From Liolophura sinensis (Eukaryota > Mollusca > Polyplacophora > Chitonida > Chitonidae), in the NCBI RefSeq assembly GCF_032854445.1, contig NC_088300.1, positions 8,062,001 through 8,126,000 on the forward strand: a stretch of DNA of 64,000 nt, given 5' to 3'. The translations under genes and the position numbers were made by a program. Under the pieces are notes generated by a model, which was given only the letters and a program-made list of their open reading frames with translations, did no database searches and was not told the origin of the DNA. Below are positions 23,063-36,033 of the stretch, piece by piece (within the stretch, counting starts at the first letter, position 1; each line of letters starts with the position of its first letter).

Positions 23063-25688
23063 GACCCATCATGCCAGTCGTCGTAAATAGCGCAAACAAT
23101 TCATTATTTATGTATAAAAGGAATTATTTATGTATAAAAGAAAATATTAATCCGAGTATTCACGGGCACTTAAATCATCTGGCTAACATTTCCGAACAGC
23201 GGTGGAACAAGACAGAGCAGAATAAAACAGCTGGTCCATCGGTTTTCTACGATTTTGTTTATAGAAAACAAAACATTCCATTGTATAGCGCTTACACGGC
23301 TTTGGAGAATGAGAGCCGTGGTTAAAAAAATCACCATTTCAAAATCATAGCTGGAAATGTGTTATCTAAACACATTGTTTGGTTTAAAACCCAAAACCTA
23401 AAACTATGTTGCTTGTTGTTAATATTTGAAATATTGAAAGTAATTTGTATATATTAGGTATGATTATCCACACTATCGTATATGATGGTCGCCAAGATAA
23501 CTGGCAAGGATATTCTCTGCTGAACAGGCGATATTGGTCCCACACATTGATCCCAATAACAAATGTATGCTATCATTCCAGTATCTCATTGCAATATGCG
23601 AAAGGGTTTGGTCAAGCTTTGTCTTGCTATTGGCCAAAATGTACGCTCGTTTATGGGGCTGGATTCTTCATCATTACTATCATTGTCTACCGTTAATCTG
23701 GTCTCTCTGTCACTAATTGGTGATAAAATGACGTGATACCAAGGCTTTAATCTATTTAGATCATAATTGTCACCCGGACCCGTACAGCTGGACTATGTCC
23801 TGTGCGCAAGGATCAATATCCTCTGTGGCTCATGTGCCGACACTAATAGAGAAATATGGAAAGATTCCGCCTTTGATAAATGTGTTCTGATTGTTCTATC
23901 CTTATATTAGACGATAGACAGCAGGAGTTCGGCGTGCGCTTTGACAAGAATGCAGAGAAATGTTTGTGTAAAAATTGCAGAGAAATAGCGGTACATGGAG
24001 AACAATGTAGCCATTACCCATATGAGCGGTACTGTGATGATGTAAACTTATACTAAAAGACGCGCAGGCACTTTTGTTTTTTTGCCACCTATAAAACAGA
24101 CCGCCAACGTATCAGTGAACAAATCTTGAACATGGCATGAAGAAACAACCCAATAAATTAAGCTGGTCGAACACTGAAAGAAAAGTTAAGAAATGCAGGA
24201 TCACGTTGTTTTCCTTATTCAGTGAAGCATGACTGTTGATCTGTTGATCCTTGATCCATGGAAAGGGGTAGTTTCACACTGTGGTAAAATGATCATATAA
24301 AGGAACGCACGCGCTGAAGGTAAGTGTTACCTTAGGTGTATATACGAGATTGACCCTCGCCCACAAGAAGGCTGTGTTTGTAATCAATGCCCCTAGTGTT
24401 CCCACACAGTATGATACTATTAGGCATATCTCGTCCTCGAAAAACGATACTCCGACAGAAATTATGTTACGCTATATCGCCTTCCGTAAGGCACAGCTAT
24501 GGAGTGAAAATGCCCGTTTGAATATCCGGCCAAAGGATGTTCACCGGAGTGTACCTCCTCCCATCACAGGATTAAACCTCCAGTTACAACCTTCATCAAA
24601 AAGATGCTACAGCGAGGTATATATTAACTGACCCAAAGGCTCTTTGCGAATAAATGGAATAAGGATCCGTTTACAGATGGGATATTATGTTATCGCAACT
24701 GATGTTTTTGCCTGTACAAAGGATGGCCCGAGGTGTAGGTTAAAGCGAACTTTTCCCTCATTTATACAAAATAACTCTGGATCGTTTAATTTGATTTTAA
24801 CTTTATCAAAGACAGTTACCGTAATTCAGCTTAAATAGTAAAAGGAAACCAAAGCGCTTAACCAGGTACCCGACTAACCATGTGACATACGCTCGGCATA
24901 CACGTTAGCTGAAGGTCACGACTCAACTCGACTGTTGCGTTGTACTCTGGTAGTTTCGTGTATGCCGGTATATCTTCAAGTAGCACGGCCATCAGCGACT
25001 GTGACGAACTCCGTACAACTCCAACTCTTAATCTCTCGTGTGTGCCGAGCGTCATAGCTGCAGCCAACCCAACGAGAGCTGGGGTCAAGCACTCGACCTG
25101 ATTACTCAGGGGCCCTTTGTTGAGAGCTAGGAGTGCTCCCAATGACCTTATCTATTTTCTCCAGGACTACAACAGTGGATACAGTTGCCTCAGAAAATAC
25201 TGCTATGTTAAGAAGATTTCTGTGTAGAAACTTCGTGACACATACAGGAAGTAGTTTGGCAACGCTGTTGCACAAGTGTATAAACTTCTATCACAGATTC
25301 ATAAGTAATAAACTGATCCCTAGTCTATGTATAGAATTCCATTACAATTAGATAAATGCATCCCACTGTGACGTGCCAAGGGAGCATAACCATGTATTAA
25401 CAGTTTGAATTTATCATGAACCCTCTGTTCGGGTTAGACAAAGCTCCATCAGACGATGAAACACAGCTGTTGTGAATGAATAATTGTATGAATAAATGAG
25501 ATTTGGTGCCGAAAAATAAATAATTCAAATCTATCGCTACCACAACATTGTGCGTTGTAAGGATTGTTTGCGCTTATTAGGCAAAAATTATGCCATTACA
25601 TATACCACTGGATTTTGAGCCAAGTTGTCCGTTTTCGTTTGATCTCTGTGGATTGAGTACTCACTGACGCCGAACATTTCGCGCGTTC
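23063..25688. other. unassigned non-coding DNA
   Basis: No identifiable gene. The longer open frames (+ 24,350-24,631, 93 codons; - 24,858-25,142, 94 codons) show no domain I can name. A stretch near 24,275-24,300 weakly resembles the flank of module B. Confidence 0.45.
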
Positions 25689-26058
25689 TCGTCTGCCATA
25701 CACTGTTCAGTCTGCTGTCGTGCCATACGTATTCCGTATTGTTTGTGCTACAGTACATATTCCATGTTGTCTGTGATACTGTGGGTATTCATTTTTCCTG
25801 TCATGCAGGCCACATTCCGTTTTATCTGTCATACTGGCTACATTCCGTGTTGTCTGCTCATGCAGGCCACATTCCGTGTTATCTGTCATACTGGCTACAT
25901 TCCGTGTTGTCTGTCATACTGGCCACATTCGGTGTTATCTGTCATACTGGCCACATTCGGTGTTATCTGTCATACTGGCCGCATTCCGTGTTGTCTGTCA
26001 TACCGGTCACATCCCCTGTTCACGGTCACATCCCCTGTTCACGGTCACACAGAGCTAG
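25689..26058 (+). repeat. 28-bp minisatellite
   Basis: About 11-12 units of 28 bp (CTGTCATACTGGCCACATTC, then GGTGTTAT) are present, diverged at the left end. At the right end is a 20-bp pair (CACGGTCACATCCCCTGTT) at 26,004-26,045. All frames are largely open, giving three overlapping + frames and a - frame that are by-products. Confidence 0.9.
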
Positions 26059-27084
26059 TCCATGTTCCATGTGCGTAAGCTATGTGGACTGATATACTGC
26101 CCATTTGCCTTGTTCTAAACTGTTACTCTGCCCGAATTCTTTATCCTGCCTGCACCTTGTTTTTAGTGGGGTTTTTTTTATCGCATCAAGCTGATTGACA
26201 ATCTTGTTCCCCGTGCCAGACTGAGTGCTGAGCTTTGCATACGTTAGCGAGGTGTCCTAAATAGGCTACAGTAAGTCAACGTGAGTTAACATTTGTCATT
26301 ACCCTGGAACAGGCGGGGAAAAAACAGAAAAGGAACTCCTGAGCACTGTAGGCAATTAAGTGTACATTTTCTGCTTTCGTGGCTTATACAATATCATATT
26401 GTTTCGTCGTATTGTTGAGATGGCGCATGGCCCATTTTACATGGAGGCAACTAAAGTTTGTTAACACAACTCATACACAAACTATTCCTTTATAAATCTC
26501 TAGGTCCATTTATTACATGTCGTTATTCAACGATACCTATTTGATCCAGAACCATTTTTCCAGATATAGAATGGATTCTGTGCTCCAGTCTTCCACAGTC
26601 TTGCCCATGAAGTATGCAATGAAGCGATTATGGAAAACCCTACTAAGGTATAATGGATTAAATGAATGTGTTGATGTGGATGGCGTATGCGCATATTCAT
26701 CGGTTCCCTGGCCTACTTCTACAACAGACATTCATTTTTCTTTTACTAAACAAGCTGTCTTATTGGAGAGACACAACGCAACTACTCCGGAAATCAAGTG
26801 TAAAAAAAGTATGAAAGAATAATGAGATGTAGATAAAGTCTGACTATACACGTTCCTATACTGTTTGCACTTGACATGTAATTTATTTATTTCCTCTGAA
26901 CGTTAGCGACATCTGGAGAATCTCGTGAGATTTTGACGTACATTATTAAACATCCTGAGAACTTTTACAGGTTGGACTTTTATGTGGGATTGAATCATTT
27001 ATAACTTTAATCCCACCACCGATTCCCGAAACGGTTGTAACAAGAATTCGGTCCAAAGATAGAACTGCATCGCTTGCAGGTATG
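26059..27084. other. unassigned non-coding DNA
   Basis: No recognisable gene. The + frame at 26,517-26,822 (101 codons) has no domain I recognise and overlaps a - frame at 26,537-26,731. Confidence 0.45.
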
Positions 27085-27500
27085 AACCCTTCCCTGGTTG
27101 GATCACTTGCACATGTATAGACAATTTATTAGCTGTATCACTTGCGCATGTATAGACAATCCATTGCCTGTATCACTTGAGCATGTATAGACATTTCATT
27201 GGATGGATCACTTGAGCATGTATAGACAATTCATTGGCTGTATCACTTGCGCATGCATAGACAATTCATTGGCTGTATCACTTGCGCATGTATAGACAAT
27301 TCATTGGCTGTATCACTTGTGCATGTATAGACAATCCATTGCCTGTATGAGCATGTACAGACAAATTCTTTGGCTGTATGCCTTGTGCATGTATAGACAA
27401 TTCTTTGGCTGTATCGCTTGCGCATGTATAGACAACTCATTGGCTGGATGACATGGACATGTATAGACAATTCATTGGCTGGATCACTTGTGTCCGTATG
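27085..27500 (+). repeat. 35-bp minisatellite
   Basis: About 11-12 units of 35 bp (TATCACTTGCGCATGTATAG, then ACAATTCATTGGCTG) are present. The last units are degenerate. A minus frame (27,243-27,470) is a by-product. Confidence 0.9.
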
Positions 27501-28034
27501 AACCCTTTCGCGACCGGCTCCCGCTCCATGGCTGGGTTACTTGCTGATTCACTACACCCATGACGAGAGATGCCGAGATACACAAAGATATTTTAAGGTG
27601 GATCCAGCTGAAGAATCATTCTCAGGTTTTCGCCGTGAAAATTAATTCTGCTCCCTATTGCAATGCATTAAAATATTTAATTCAGATTTACGTTTACCTT
27701 AACGCACACCGTTGAAGTGAGTTTACCTATGGTATCTGCAGTTTTATTGCACTTAAACAAGATTTAACATGAGCGATTTATACAGGATAGACACCTTGTT
27801 CAATCTTTTTATGTGTTCACAGTATCTGTACTTGATATCCTCTTCCAGGATTTCAATTCCCATTCACACACTTTCATGATATATTCTTGAAACAGACGGT
27901 TTAGCTAAAGATTTTTGATGTACTGTCCAGACAAACTCTCCTGTATCCTAACGCCTCTGTGGTGACCGTAAGGCTTGTGTTTCATTAACATCCAGTGGTG
28001 TCATTTCAAAAGCTTGTACAGAAGATTTCCGGAC
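27501..28034. other. unassigned non-coding DNA
   Basis: Nothing recognisable between the 35-bp array and the SINE. Confidence 0.45.
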
Positions 28035-28185
28035 CTGGGAAGGTTTGTCAGCAACCTGCGGATGGTCGTGAGTTTTCACTGGGCTCTTCCAGGTTTCCTC
28101 CTACCATAATGTTGGTCGCCGTCGTGTAAGTGAAATATTCTTGAGTACGGCGAAAAAAAACAATCAAATAAATAAATAAATATCA
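28035..28185 (+). mobile_element. SINE, 5' truncated, plus strand
   Basis: GGAAGGTTTGTCAGCAACCT, then GCGGATGGTCGTGAGTTTTC, then TCCTACCATAATGTTGG, then CGCCGTCGTGTAAGTGAAAT, then ATTCTTGAGTACGGCG, ending AATCAAATAAATAAATAAAT. This is the sense orientation of the element seen reversed at 13,022 and 19,588. The tRNA-like head is absent. Confidence 0.85.
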
Positions 28186-28189
28186 TGGT

Positions 28190-28250
28190 CCCATTACGCG
28201 TTCATCAAGGGGCTATCACGGGTCCATCGCAGGCCCATCACGGGTCCAGT
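28190..28250 (+). repeat. short imperfect tandem repeat
   Basis: Three near copies of a 14-18 bp unit around CCATCACGGGTCC directly follow the SINE tail. Confidence 0.5.
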
Positions 28251-29660
28251 GTCAATTTCGACATTTCATTTTATTGTAATCTATGAGTGAACGAGATCAA
28301 ATACAGCTCCATGTACGATATATGATAAGAGGTGCCAAAATAACCATTGATATAACACTCATGTTTTCTCTTCATTTAAATCTTCCATCAGTATATCATC
28401 CGTTCATAAACAACGCTGGAGACAATTAATATATATTTCTTGCGTTTTGAAGTTTAGGTTGTAAACGCAACAGTTGCCCTGTTTTAGGTATATAGCTACA
28501 AAAGTCAATGTCTTGTCAATCGCTTTCACTCATTCTTTCTGCAAATTTTTCAAACAGAAAGTGATCTAGCCTGAAATTAATGCGGACGTGTCGTGTATCA
28601 AGAACAACAGATAGCTGTTAAAAGCGTCTCCTCCCAGCAGAATAACGGTGATCAAAAGAAAAGCATTCTTGTGGACGGAGGTGTCAAAAAAACAAAGGTA
28701 CGATCTTGTTAAGAATAATTTTCAGCGAATAATTAACTGATGTCATTGATTTTTTCGCACAAATATTCACTTAGTATTCATGAAGTTTGGTACTTCCATG
28801 GCAAACACTGATTGTGTAGCTGTTGCTAGCGATATCGTAGGCATATAAGTCATTAACATAGAAAGATTATTATCTGTCCGGGTAAATCCACTCCCATTTC
28901 TCAGCGAGGTTGTATAAGAGTTTCTTGACGACGTATTTAAGCTATAAACAGTTAAATCATTAAACTTTAAGGCGTCATAGTACTTTAGAAAAAGCCTTGT
29001 ATATGCCACACGTAGTATTCTCTCATATGTTCACGTCAGTCGATACAGTTATGACATTGTTACTAAAATTAGTAAATATTTTTAGTAGATCTAGTCAAAG
29101 ATTTCAGTAATTACGTATTGCGTACTAACTTCTTGAGTATTGGTACTATCTCTGTATGATGACAAATCAGGCAGATATTACGTCGAGTAAGGCAGTAATG
29201 CTGGAATGACGTCACGCGCGTTTGAAAGTACGACGTTATTTCACACACCCCAAAATTGGAATCGATACAAAACCTTATTTCCGTATTATTTTACAAAACT
29301 ACCAACAGCGATTTTAATACGATTAATTTTGAAGATTTAGTAAAGCAATTCAGACCATCTCGATTCTTATTATTTAACCCTGCTTTAAAGACATACAGAC
29401 CTTGACACTGGAGTTCCTCTTTAATGTCAGTGTTTTCCTTGCCCTGAAAACCAGGTGAGTGTACATATCATCTGTGTCGATTTCGTCAGTGAGTAATAAC
29501 TCTGACGTACTATTAATACCGTCATATACATGTGTACAAATCAACTGTGAAGTATAACAATTTATATATTTGCACAGAAGTTAACATATCTGACACCTAA
29601 GTCCCAAATCTCCCGTTCGTGGACTCATTAGCGATACTCAGAGGTATCTGTTTGTAAGCC
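28251..29660. other. unassigned non-coding DNA
   Basis: No gene recognised. A CRE-like TGACGTCACGCGCG at about 29,209 is noted but has no supporting context. Confidence 0.45.
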
Positions 29661-29972
29661 CTATTCTTTACAGAACAGCTTATCTTGATCCATGATTCCT
29701 CTGCCAATCATCTGACCCTGATCTCTGACTGTTACAGAATGTTCGGATAATAGCCCAGCCATAGACTGAATCAGCAGCCTGTCCATGGTAATGAGGAAGG
29801 AGTCACAGGAGTGAGGAGTACGACCTGGGTCATCAGAGAGGATTTGTTTTGTAACTGATCCTTGCCTGTTACTGTTATACTCAGGATTCTGTCCATGGCA
29901 CACATCCGTTTGGCAGTTAATGAATGGACGCCAAATCCCGTTTAATTCTCGCTTACACCATTCCACGGCTTA
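29661..29972 (-). other. possible exon or gene fragment, unknown product
   Basis: About 101 codons are open on the minus strand, ending in TAG at 29,661. There is no ATG at its start. The first codon is GTG and a stop (TAA) lies just upstream, so it could only be an internal or terminal exon, with a weak acceptor AG near 29,971. The reading includes NCQTDVCHGQNPEYNSN and MDRLLIQSMAGLLSEH, with five cysteines. Composition is more balanced than the flanks. I recognise no family. Chance is a realistic alternative, since frames of this length also occur in clearly non-coding parts of the window. Confidence 0.2.
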
Positions 29973-32394
29973 CTCAGAGAAAAGGTCCCTTTAATCCCCA
30001 TAGACGCTTTTCATTCAATTTGCGTTAGGCTTTGATTCTGCTTATCTGATTATTAAGTGAAAATAGACTATGTCGTGTAATCTGCTTGCAAGTTGATATT
30101 AGATATCAAATTATTTTGCGATCTGTTACCATCAGGTCTATCATTTCTATAATACATCCCCATTACTGATCGAATCTTTGATTAGGAAAGTAAGATTTAA
30201 CTCATCTGGGATGAAGAGAACAATTTAAATACAATCTAATTGGTGTAGATTTGCCATGTCCGCGAGTTTTTGATACACAACAACCAGTTTTCTGGAATCA
30301 GGTTTCCACGAGTACGATTTTCTTCCATACTTGATAACTATGGGCATTTATAAGGATTTCTTTTTTTCAAATCCCAGGAGGGCTTTCAATTTGTAAGAAG
30401 AATGGAAAGAAAGAGGAATGGAACATACGAAGAGAGTGAAAAAGCTGGGTAAAGCCCTACATAAAAAGTCAACGGATTTGACACAAGCCCGACGAACAGG
30501 GAAATCGTAAAAACCCGAAGAAAATGTAGCCTGGGAGGCTGGTATCTGTCGATGTAACCGAGGAAACTATTAAAATCAAAAATAAAGAGAGATCTAGGAA
30601 AAGGAGATGTGGATTTAACCATGCCTGATCACAGACAGATTACTCCGCCGGGTGCTCAGCGTTATACAGACTAGCCAAGAACCACAAAGCCGCAATTTCC
30701 CGGACAGTTAACCTTCAACAAATATCAAATCGACTCGACTTAAAGATGGCAATTATTTAGCTGTCCATGGCTTTAGGTATTATAAGTAAGACGGAAGTTG
30801 GCCGCTGTGCGAACTCAAAAGACGAGGTAGTATGCAATAGCTGCTCACCCGTCAATAAGCGTCGTGTTTTCAACGAGAAGGGATGACTCTGGCTAAATTT
30901 CCAAGCTCATCAACGAATCTTTGTCCGAGTTCAACGCATTAATGGTATACACAAGTTTTGAAAGTTAAGGAAACAGAACACGCACAAATAATAATACTTT
31001 TCTGACGCGATACGTCCTAAATTTTTAAAAAAGCACTCATTTCAGTGTGTCCAATCCTAACCTCCACCCTGCTAAACCTTGACAGTACTGATCTGTCTGT
31101 ATGTCACTAATTTCTGATTACGAGGGTGCTGATATCTTGCCTATAATGTATTTAGGTCATAACTGACACACAACCACCACACAAACGTCTGTGGTAACAG
31201 ATCAATTTCCTCTCACATTCGAATATCGGCACCAATAAAGAAAGATGGTAAAGATTTTGTGCACACGTGCTGTAGTTTAACATTTTAGTGCTAATTTGTC
31301 ATCTGATACGCCAAGGGACTTGTCAGTATTCGGTGGATGATTATCGTGCAAGAGCTCGGACACATTGATGTGTTGGTTGATTCCAAATCTCAGATAGGGC
31401 ATTATTGAGGTTCTATGTAAACCCATTTACTAACTAACTAAATAAATAGATTAATAAGGCGCCTTATTTGCAGTTATATAGATATATGGAAAATATCCAA
31501 AAAATTGGAATGAAATTGTATGGGACTCAAAAGCCGCCGTAGGAATTGCATTTTTAACTCACCACAGTCACATATTTTACGTAGTGGAGAAATGACGAGC
31601 AACAGTTGTCACGCCTTGTCGATTCTTTTTCAAGAATCATCTGTTGCGAGTTGTTTCTCCTGCTTAAACGTGTTTGTAGTAATGTAACAACAATTGATTC
31701 ATTATCAAGAATCGTGCGGTGTCGTTTCAAAGACATACTTTAAAAAACGTTACATCGCATTTAGCGTCAATGAATGCTCTTTCCTGCCTGCTGTGTCGCA
31801 TTTATTTGCATAGTTGAACGTAATGCGTAGCATGGTTGATTTTTTGTGACTGTTTTACATTAAGTTTTAGTGCAACAGCAGTAGAACTGTAAGCCAGTGG
31901 GAGTCCAGTCGGTTGTACTCATCCGTTCATCGGCGAATTTATTTTACTGGTCATAATTCTGCAAAGGCCGTTTATAACATGACGTCAGAATTTATACTCT
32001 TACTTCGTTACTTTTCAGAATTGGTAGACAACAATTCCAGACAGCAAAGCAAAGGAAGGGTATCCTGTTGTGACGTTTGTCAGATGTACACATCAGCATT
32101 TGACTGTATCTTTGTCCCTGTTTCACATAGTACAACAGCCAGCCCATCAAAATACTCCTCAGAACAAACAGAGTATACAGACCATATCAAGACTAATTAA
32201 ATCTTTTCTAATTATATGGCATTATCTCGTGGAATGGGCAATGGAATGGGCGAGAACATGCAAGAATGTTATAAACTGTTCGTAACTGTTTTTATTGTCT
32301 GTCTGCCGTTACATACAGGTTTTGTATGTTTGCATTGTAGGTGGTCCCTGATGGCTGTTTGTCCCTTGCAAAGAGCAGGGTCAGATAAGGGATT
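29973..32394. other. unassigned non-coding DNA
   Basis: No gene or repeat recognised. Short frames (for example + 31,913-32,200, 95 codons) overlap others and carry no motif I can name. Confidence 0.45.
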
Positions 32395-33135
32395 GATAGT
32401 ACTGAGCTAGTTTATTGTACCCAGCTAGTGTGTATCTTGCTTGTACATCGTTTGTATTGATGGTACCCAGCTAGGTTATGGTATCCATCTAGTGTGTGTA
32501 TGTTGCTAGTACATCGTTTGTATTGATAGTAGCCAGCTAGGTTATGGTATCCAGCTAGTGTGTGTATGTTGCTAGTACATCGTTTGTATTGATAGTAGCC
32601 AGCTAGGTTATGGTATCCAGCTAGTGAGTACCTTGCTTGTACATTGTTTGTATTGATGGTACCCAGCTAGCTGATGGTATCCACCTAGTGTGTATGTTAC
32701 CTGTAGTTTGTTTGTATTGATGGTACTGAGCTAGTTTATGGTATCCACCTAGTGTGTATCTTACTTGTACATTGTTTGTATTGATGGTACTCAGCTGGTT
32801 TATGGTATCCAACTAGTGTGTATGTTACTTGTACATTGTTTGTATTGACAGTACTCAGCTAGTTTATGGTATCCAGTTTAGTGTGTATCTTGCTTGTAGA
32901 TCGTTAGTATCATTTAACTGATGATAGGCAGCTAGTATGTATCTTGCTTATACATGGTTTGTATCATGTAACAGATGATATGCAACTAGTGTGAATCTTA
33001 CATGTACATGACATAGATGCCGTGGATGGTATATATGTCATCTAGCCGATGGTATCCAGCTAGTGTGATTCTTGCTTGTGGATCGTTTGTATTATTTAGT
33101 TGAATGTATCCATTTGGTGAGAATCTTGCTTATAT
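32395..33135 (+). repeat. 64-66-bp minisatellite
   Basis: About 11 units are present: TTTGTATTGATGGTACCCAG, then CTAGGTTATGGTATCCAGCT, then AGTGTGTATGTTGCT, then TGTACATCG. Each unit contains two CCAGCTAG-like blocks about 20 bp apart, so the unit itself looks internally duplicated. Spacing is 66 bp on the left (starts at 32,451, 32,517, 32,583) and 64 bp after that. Units decay to the right of about 32,880. Confidence 0.9.
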
Positions 33136-33279
33136 ATTGTGTATTGATAAAGACATGTTTGTGTCCAAATACTCACACAGGAATGACATCACCTCACATG
33201 CCCAGAAGAGTTGATATCTGATTGGTTGATCAATAAAATTATGCGCTTAGCCCACAAAACTGACGCACAATACTGAAAG

Positions 33280-33330
33280 TGAAAAATTCTTGAGTATGAC
33301 ATTAGACATCAATCATTCAAATCCACCGCA
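33280..33330 (+). mobile_element. degenerate SINE tail
   Basis: GTGAAAAATTCTTGAGTATG, then ACATTAGACATCAATCATTC resembles the shared SINE 3' domain and tail, with several changes. Confidence 0.35.
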
Positions 33331-35221
33331 AACTGATATGTACTGATTTGATATATTTCCCATTTTTTCCTGTAATATTTAGTATGCAGTCCTCACATTT
33401 GTGGAATACAGGTGATTTGTTGCTTCAAACAAAGTATTGCTGTTTCCTCTGCAAAGTTAAACTAAAATCTGCTTTATAATTTCCTCATTTTAAACTTCAT
33501 TTTGAGGACAGTAAGAGAGATGCTTCATTAAACAGTTCCATATTGTGTTGAACCATTAGGGTATAAAAACAAAGTATTAACTATGGACAGTCTGTAATTC
33601 TCTCTTACACACTTATAGCCAACCACTGAGTGCATCGTTAAGTACTATGCAATTGTGAATGTAGGAACCCAATCGACAACAACTTAGTTTATATCCGCAT
33701 CTGGACGTTTATAGTTTATTATTTATTTAAGAGAAGGACGATTTCGTTGTACTGTAAACCATAACGACGATCAAGCCTTAGCCCGGCACTTTAAATCTGC
33801 AATTTCTTGCTCTGATAACAACCAGCATCAGAGTTAAATTCTATAAGCAGTGTTTCCTTTAAAAGATGTACCTTGATTTCCCTTGATGGTCAATTTTTTT
33901 TTTCATTTTACCACTGCATTACATCCATGTTTTTTTCTCACTTTTTAATGTTTCAATACTTTACCGTTGAACATTAGGGACGGAGAGTTCTACAATTAAT
34001 GTTGTCATACTGAGGAATTACATTAAGTATATGGCTATTAACAAGACACTATGAAGTGAATGTCAACATCCAGCCGACAGTCTAGCACTATAATCTTGTT
34101 ACAACAAAAACTGTATTCGCTTTTCATCGATTATGTACATAACATTTAATGTCCTGCTGAAAACGGGTCCTGGCTAATTGCTTAACAGTTCTTCAATTCT
34201 AATCAATTGCTAGGATAAAATGGGTTCAGTCCAATTTTAGCTTCGAATGGGGAAACTACGATAATCCGAAGCCCCCATTGTAGGCGGGAGCCTTGATAGC
34301 AATACAGCGCTATTGTGTTTTTATGCTCTCTCCCAACAAGTTCGTCAGACATCACTTGTCTGCCACCAATGAAACAAATATAGATATAAGCCAGATAGCA
34401 GTTTCTAAAGAACGTGACATACCTGTATGTCAAGGTAAATAAACAACGCCTCGGGTAGTTCCTAATGCACTTATTATCCACGCAAAAGGTCACTTGTGTT
34501 ATTCCATAGAAATATCCATAAGCCGCTTGTTATCCACAACTTTCTTGTTTCTTCTAGCACAGCTCAGGAAACCAATCACGTCTGTGTAGTATCTCTCACC
34601 ATGACAATTTCTTGGGCACAAGACATTTTCTACATTTGGTAGATGTAGACATTCCTTGTTCTCTTTTAAGTTTTAGATGCTCATACCTCTCAAACCACTA
34701 TGATTTCGTTTCACCCTAGCGATCAAAACCAACACAGCTCACTTTTATTGTCTGTGGGACGTTTGTGATAGTGAATCTTTGGATATATGAACAGTTGAAG
34801 TCAAAGGGCAACTGAGATACATATTTTGTTATCGACACCTGGTATCTGAATACTGATTTCACACAGTACATGCAACTTGCGTCTTAATCAACATCACTGA
34901 AAATTGTTGACTGCTTCTCTTTGCATGATTCCGTCATACTTTTATACTTTATATACTTTCGTAGTTCTTTGGTGGTTTGTGTTATACGTCGTTTGGGGAA
35001 TCGGCTTTCCGGTTATTGAGCAGCAGCTTTCTGTTTCGACACATAGATTCGTGAGGCCATTTCCGCCGCTAACATGGCGTGCAAGTCTGAACGTTATGTC
35101 TGGGAGAGGTCAGTAAGGTCAGGGGTTGCCAAAATGACAACACATCACGTAACACAAAACATTCTTGAGTTTGGGGTTAAAAACTATTAAATAAAAGATA
35201 AAATTAGAGTAAACACATGCT
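33331..35221. other. unassigned DNA with one SINE-tail-like stretch
   Basis: No gene recognised. At 35,158-35,203, ATTCTTGAGTTTGGGGTTAA followed by an ATTAAATAAA run resembles a worn SINE 3' end. The + frame at 34,904-35,116 has a hydrophobic stretch but no other support. Confidence 0.4.
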
Positions 35222-36030
35222 AGCTAAGCGTAAATGTCTCAGTGGATGAGCGGTCAGTTAAGCGTAAATGACTCTTTGACTGACGAAACATCTAAGCGGG
35301 AAGGGTAAATGCCTGTTTGACTGACGAAACAGCTGAGCGCTAAGGCTAAATGCCTGTCTGACTGATGAAACCGTAACGGTAAATGCCTGTTTGACTGACG
35401 AATAGCTAAGCGGTAAGGATAAATTCCTGTTTGACTGACGAAACATCTAAGCGGTAAGGGTAAACGCCTGTCTGACTGATGAAACAGTAAGGGTAAATGC
35501 CTGTTTGACTGACGAAACATCTAAGTGCTAAGGGTAAATGCCTGTTTGACTGACGAAACATCTAAGCGGTAAGGGTAAACATTTTGACTGAGGAAACAGC
35601 TGACGGCTAAGGGTAAATGCCTGTTTCACTGATGAAACAGTAAGGGTAAATGCCTGACTGACGAAATAGCTAAGCGGTAAGAATAAATGACTGTTTGACT
35701 GAGGAAACATCTATGCGGTAAGGGAGCAGGAAAGCTGTAATTTTAAACTACCGTCTGTGTTTGTTATGTGACTTCTGGTGTCCTTTTTGACTGAATAGTA
35801 AATGAATTATCCGTAGTAGATCGACTACTTGACGGTTTATTGTCGCGATAAAACTGAAATATTGTTGAAAGCGACGTTAAAACTTTCACTCACTCACTCA
35901 CTATGCGGTAAGGCTAAATGCCTGTTTGACTGACGAAATAGCTAAGCGCTAAGGTAAATGATTGTTTGGTTGAGGAAACAGATAAGCACTAAGCGTATAC
36001 TAAATGCCTGTTTCGCTAAGGTATCTTAGG
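35222..36030 (+). repeat. 41-bp minisatellite, interrupted by a SINE
   Basis: Units of about 41 bp (AAATGCCTGTTTGACTGACG, then AAACATCTAAGCGGTAAGGG) cover 35,222-35,723 and resume at 35,901 after a 177-bp insertion. Further decayed units appear at 36,260-36,360 beyond a MITE. Some units lack part of the sequence (35,575-35,590, 35,650-35,660). Minus frames 35,254-35,520 and 35,528-35,710 are by-products. Confidence 0.9.
35724..35900 (+). mobile_element. SINE with 13-bp target-site duplication
   Basis: The 177-bp insert ends GATAAAACTGAAATATTGTT, then GAAAGCGACGTTAAAACTTT and CACTCACTCACTCA. This is the 3' domain and CACT tail of a retroposon type I know from gastropods and other molluscs. 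The 13-mer CTATGCGGTAAGG stands directly before it (35,711-35,723) and directly after it (35,901-35,913). Other units of the surrounding array read CTAAGCGG or similar, so the shared T marks a true target-site duplication. The 5' end may be truncated; no clean A box is visible. Confidence 0.8.
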
Positions 36031-36033
36031 TAT

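Noticed and set aside
24220-24310. Fourth copy of module B
   Set aside because: Only a short stretch (CACACTGTGGTAAAATGATCA) resembles the upstream flank. The module core is absent.
24858-25142. 94-codon minus frame as a gene
   Set aside because: No recognisable domain, overlaps no conserved signal, and its length is within chance for this window.
29205-29220. Other CRE-like sites (TGACGTCA type, also near 31,980 and 49,345) as promoters
   Set aside because: Single 8-bp motifs are expected by chance in 64 kb, and none has further promoter context.
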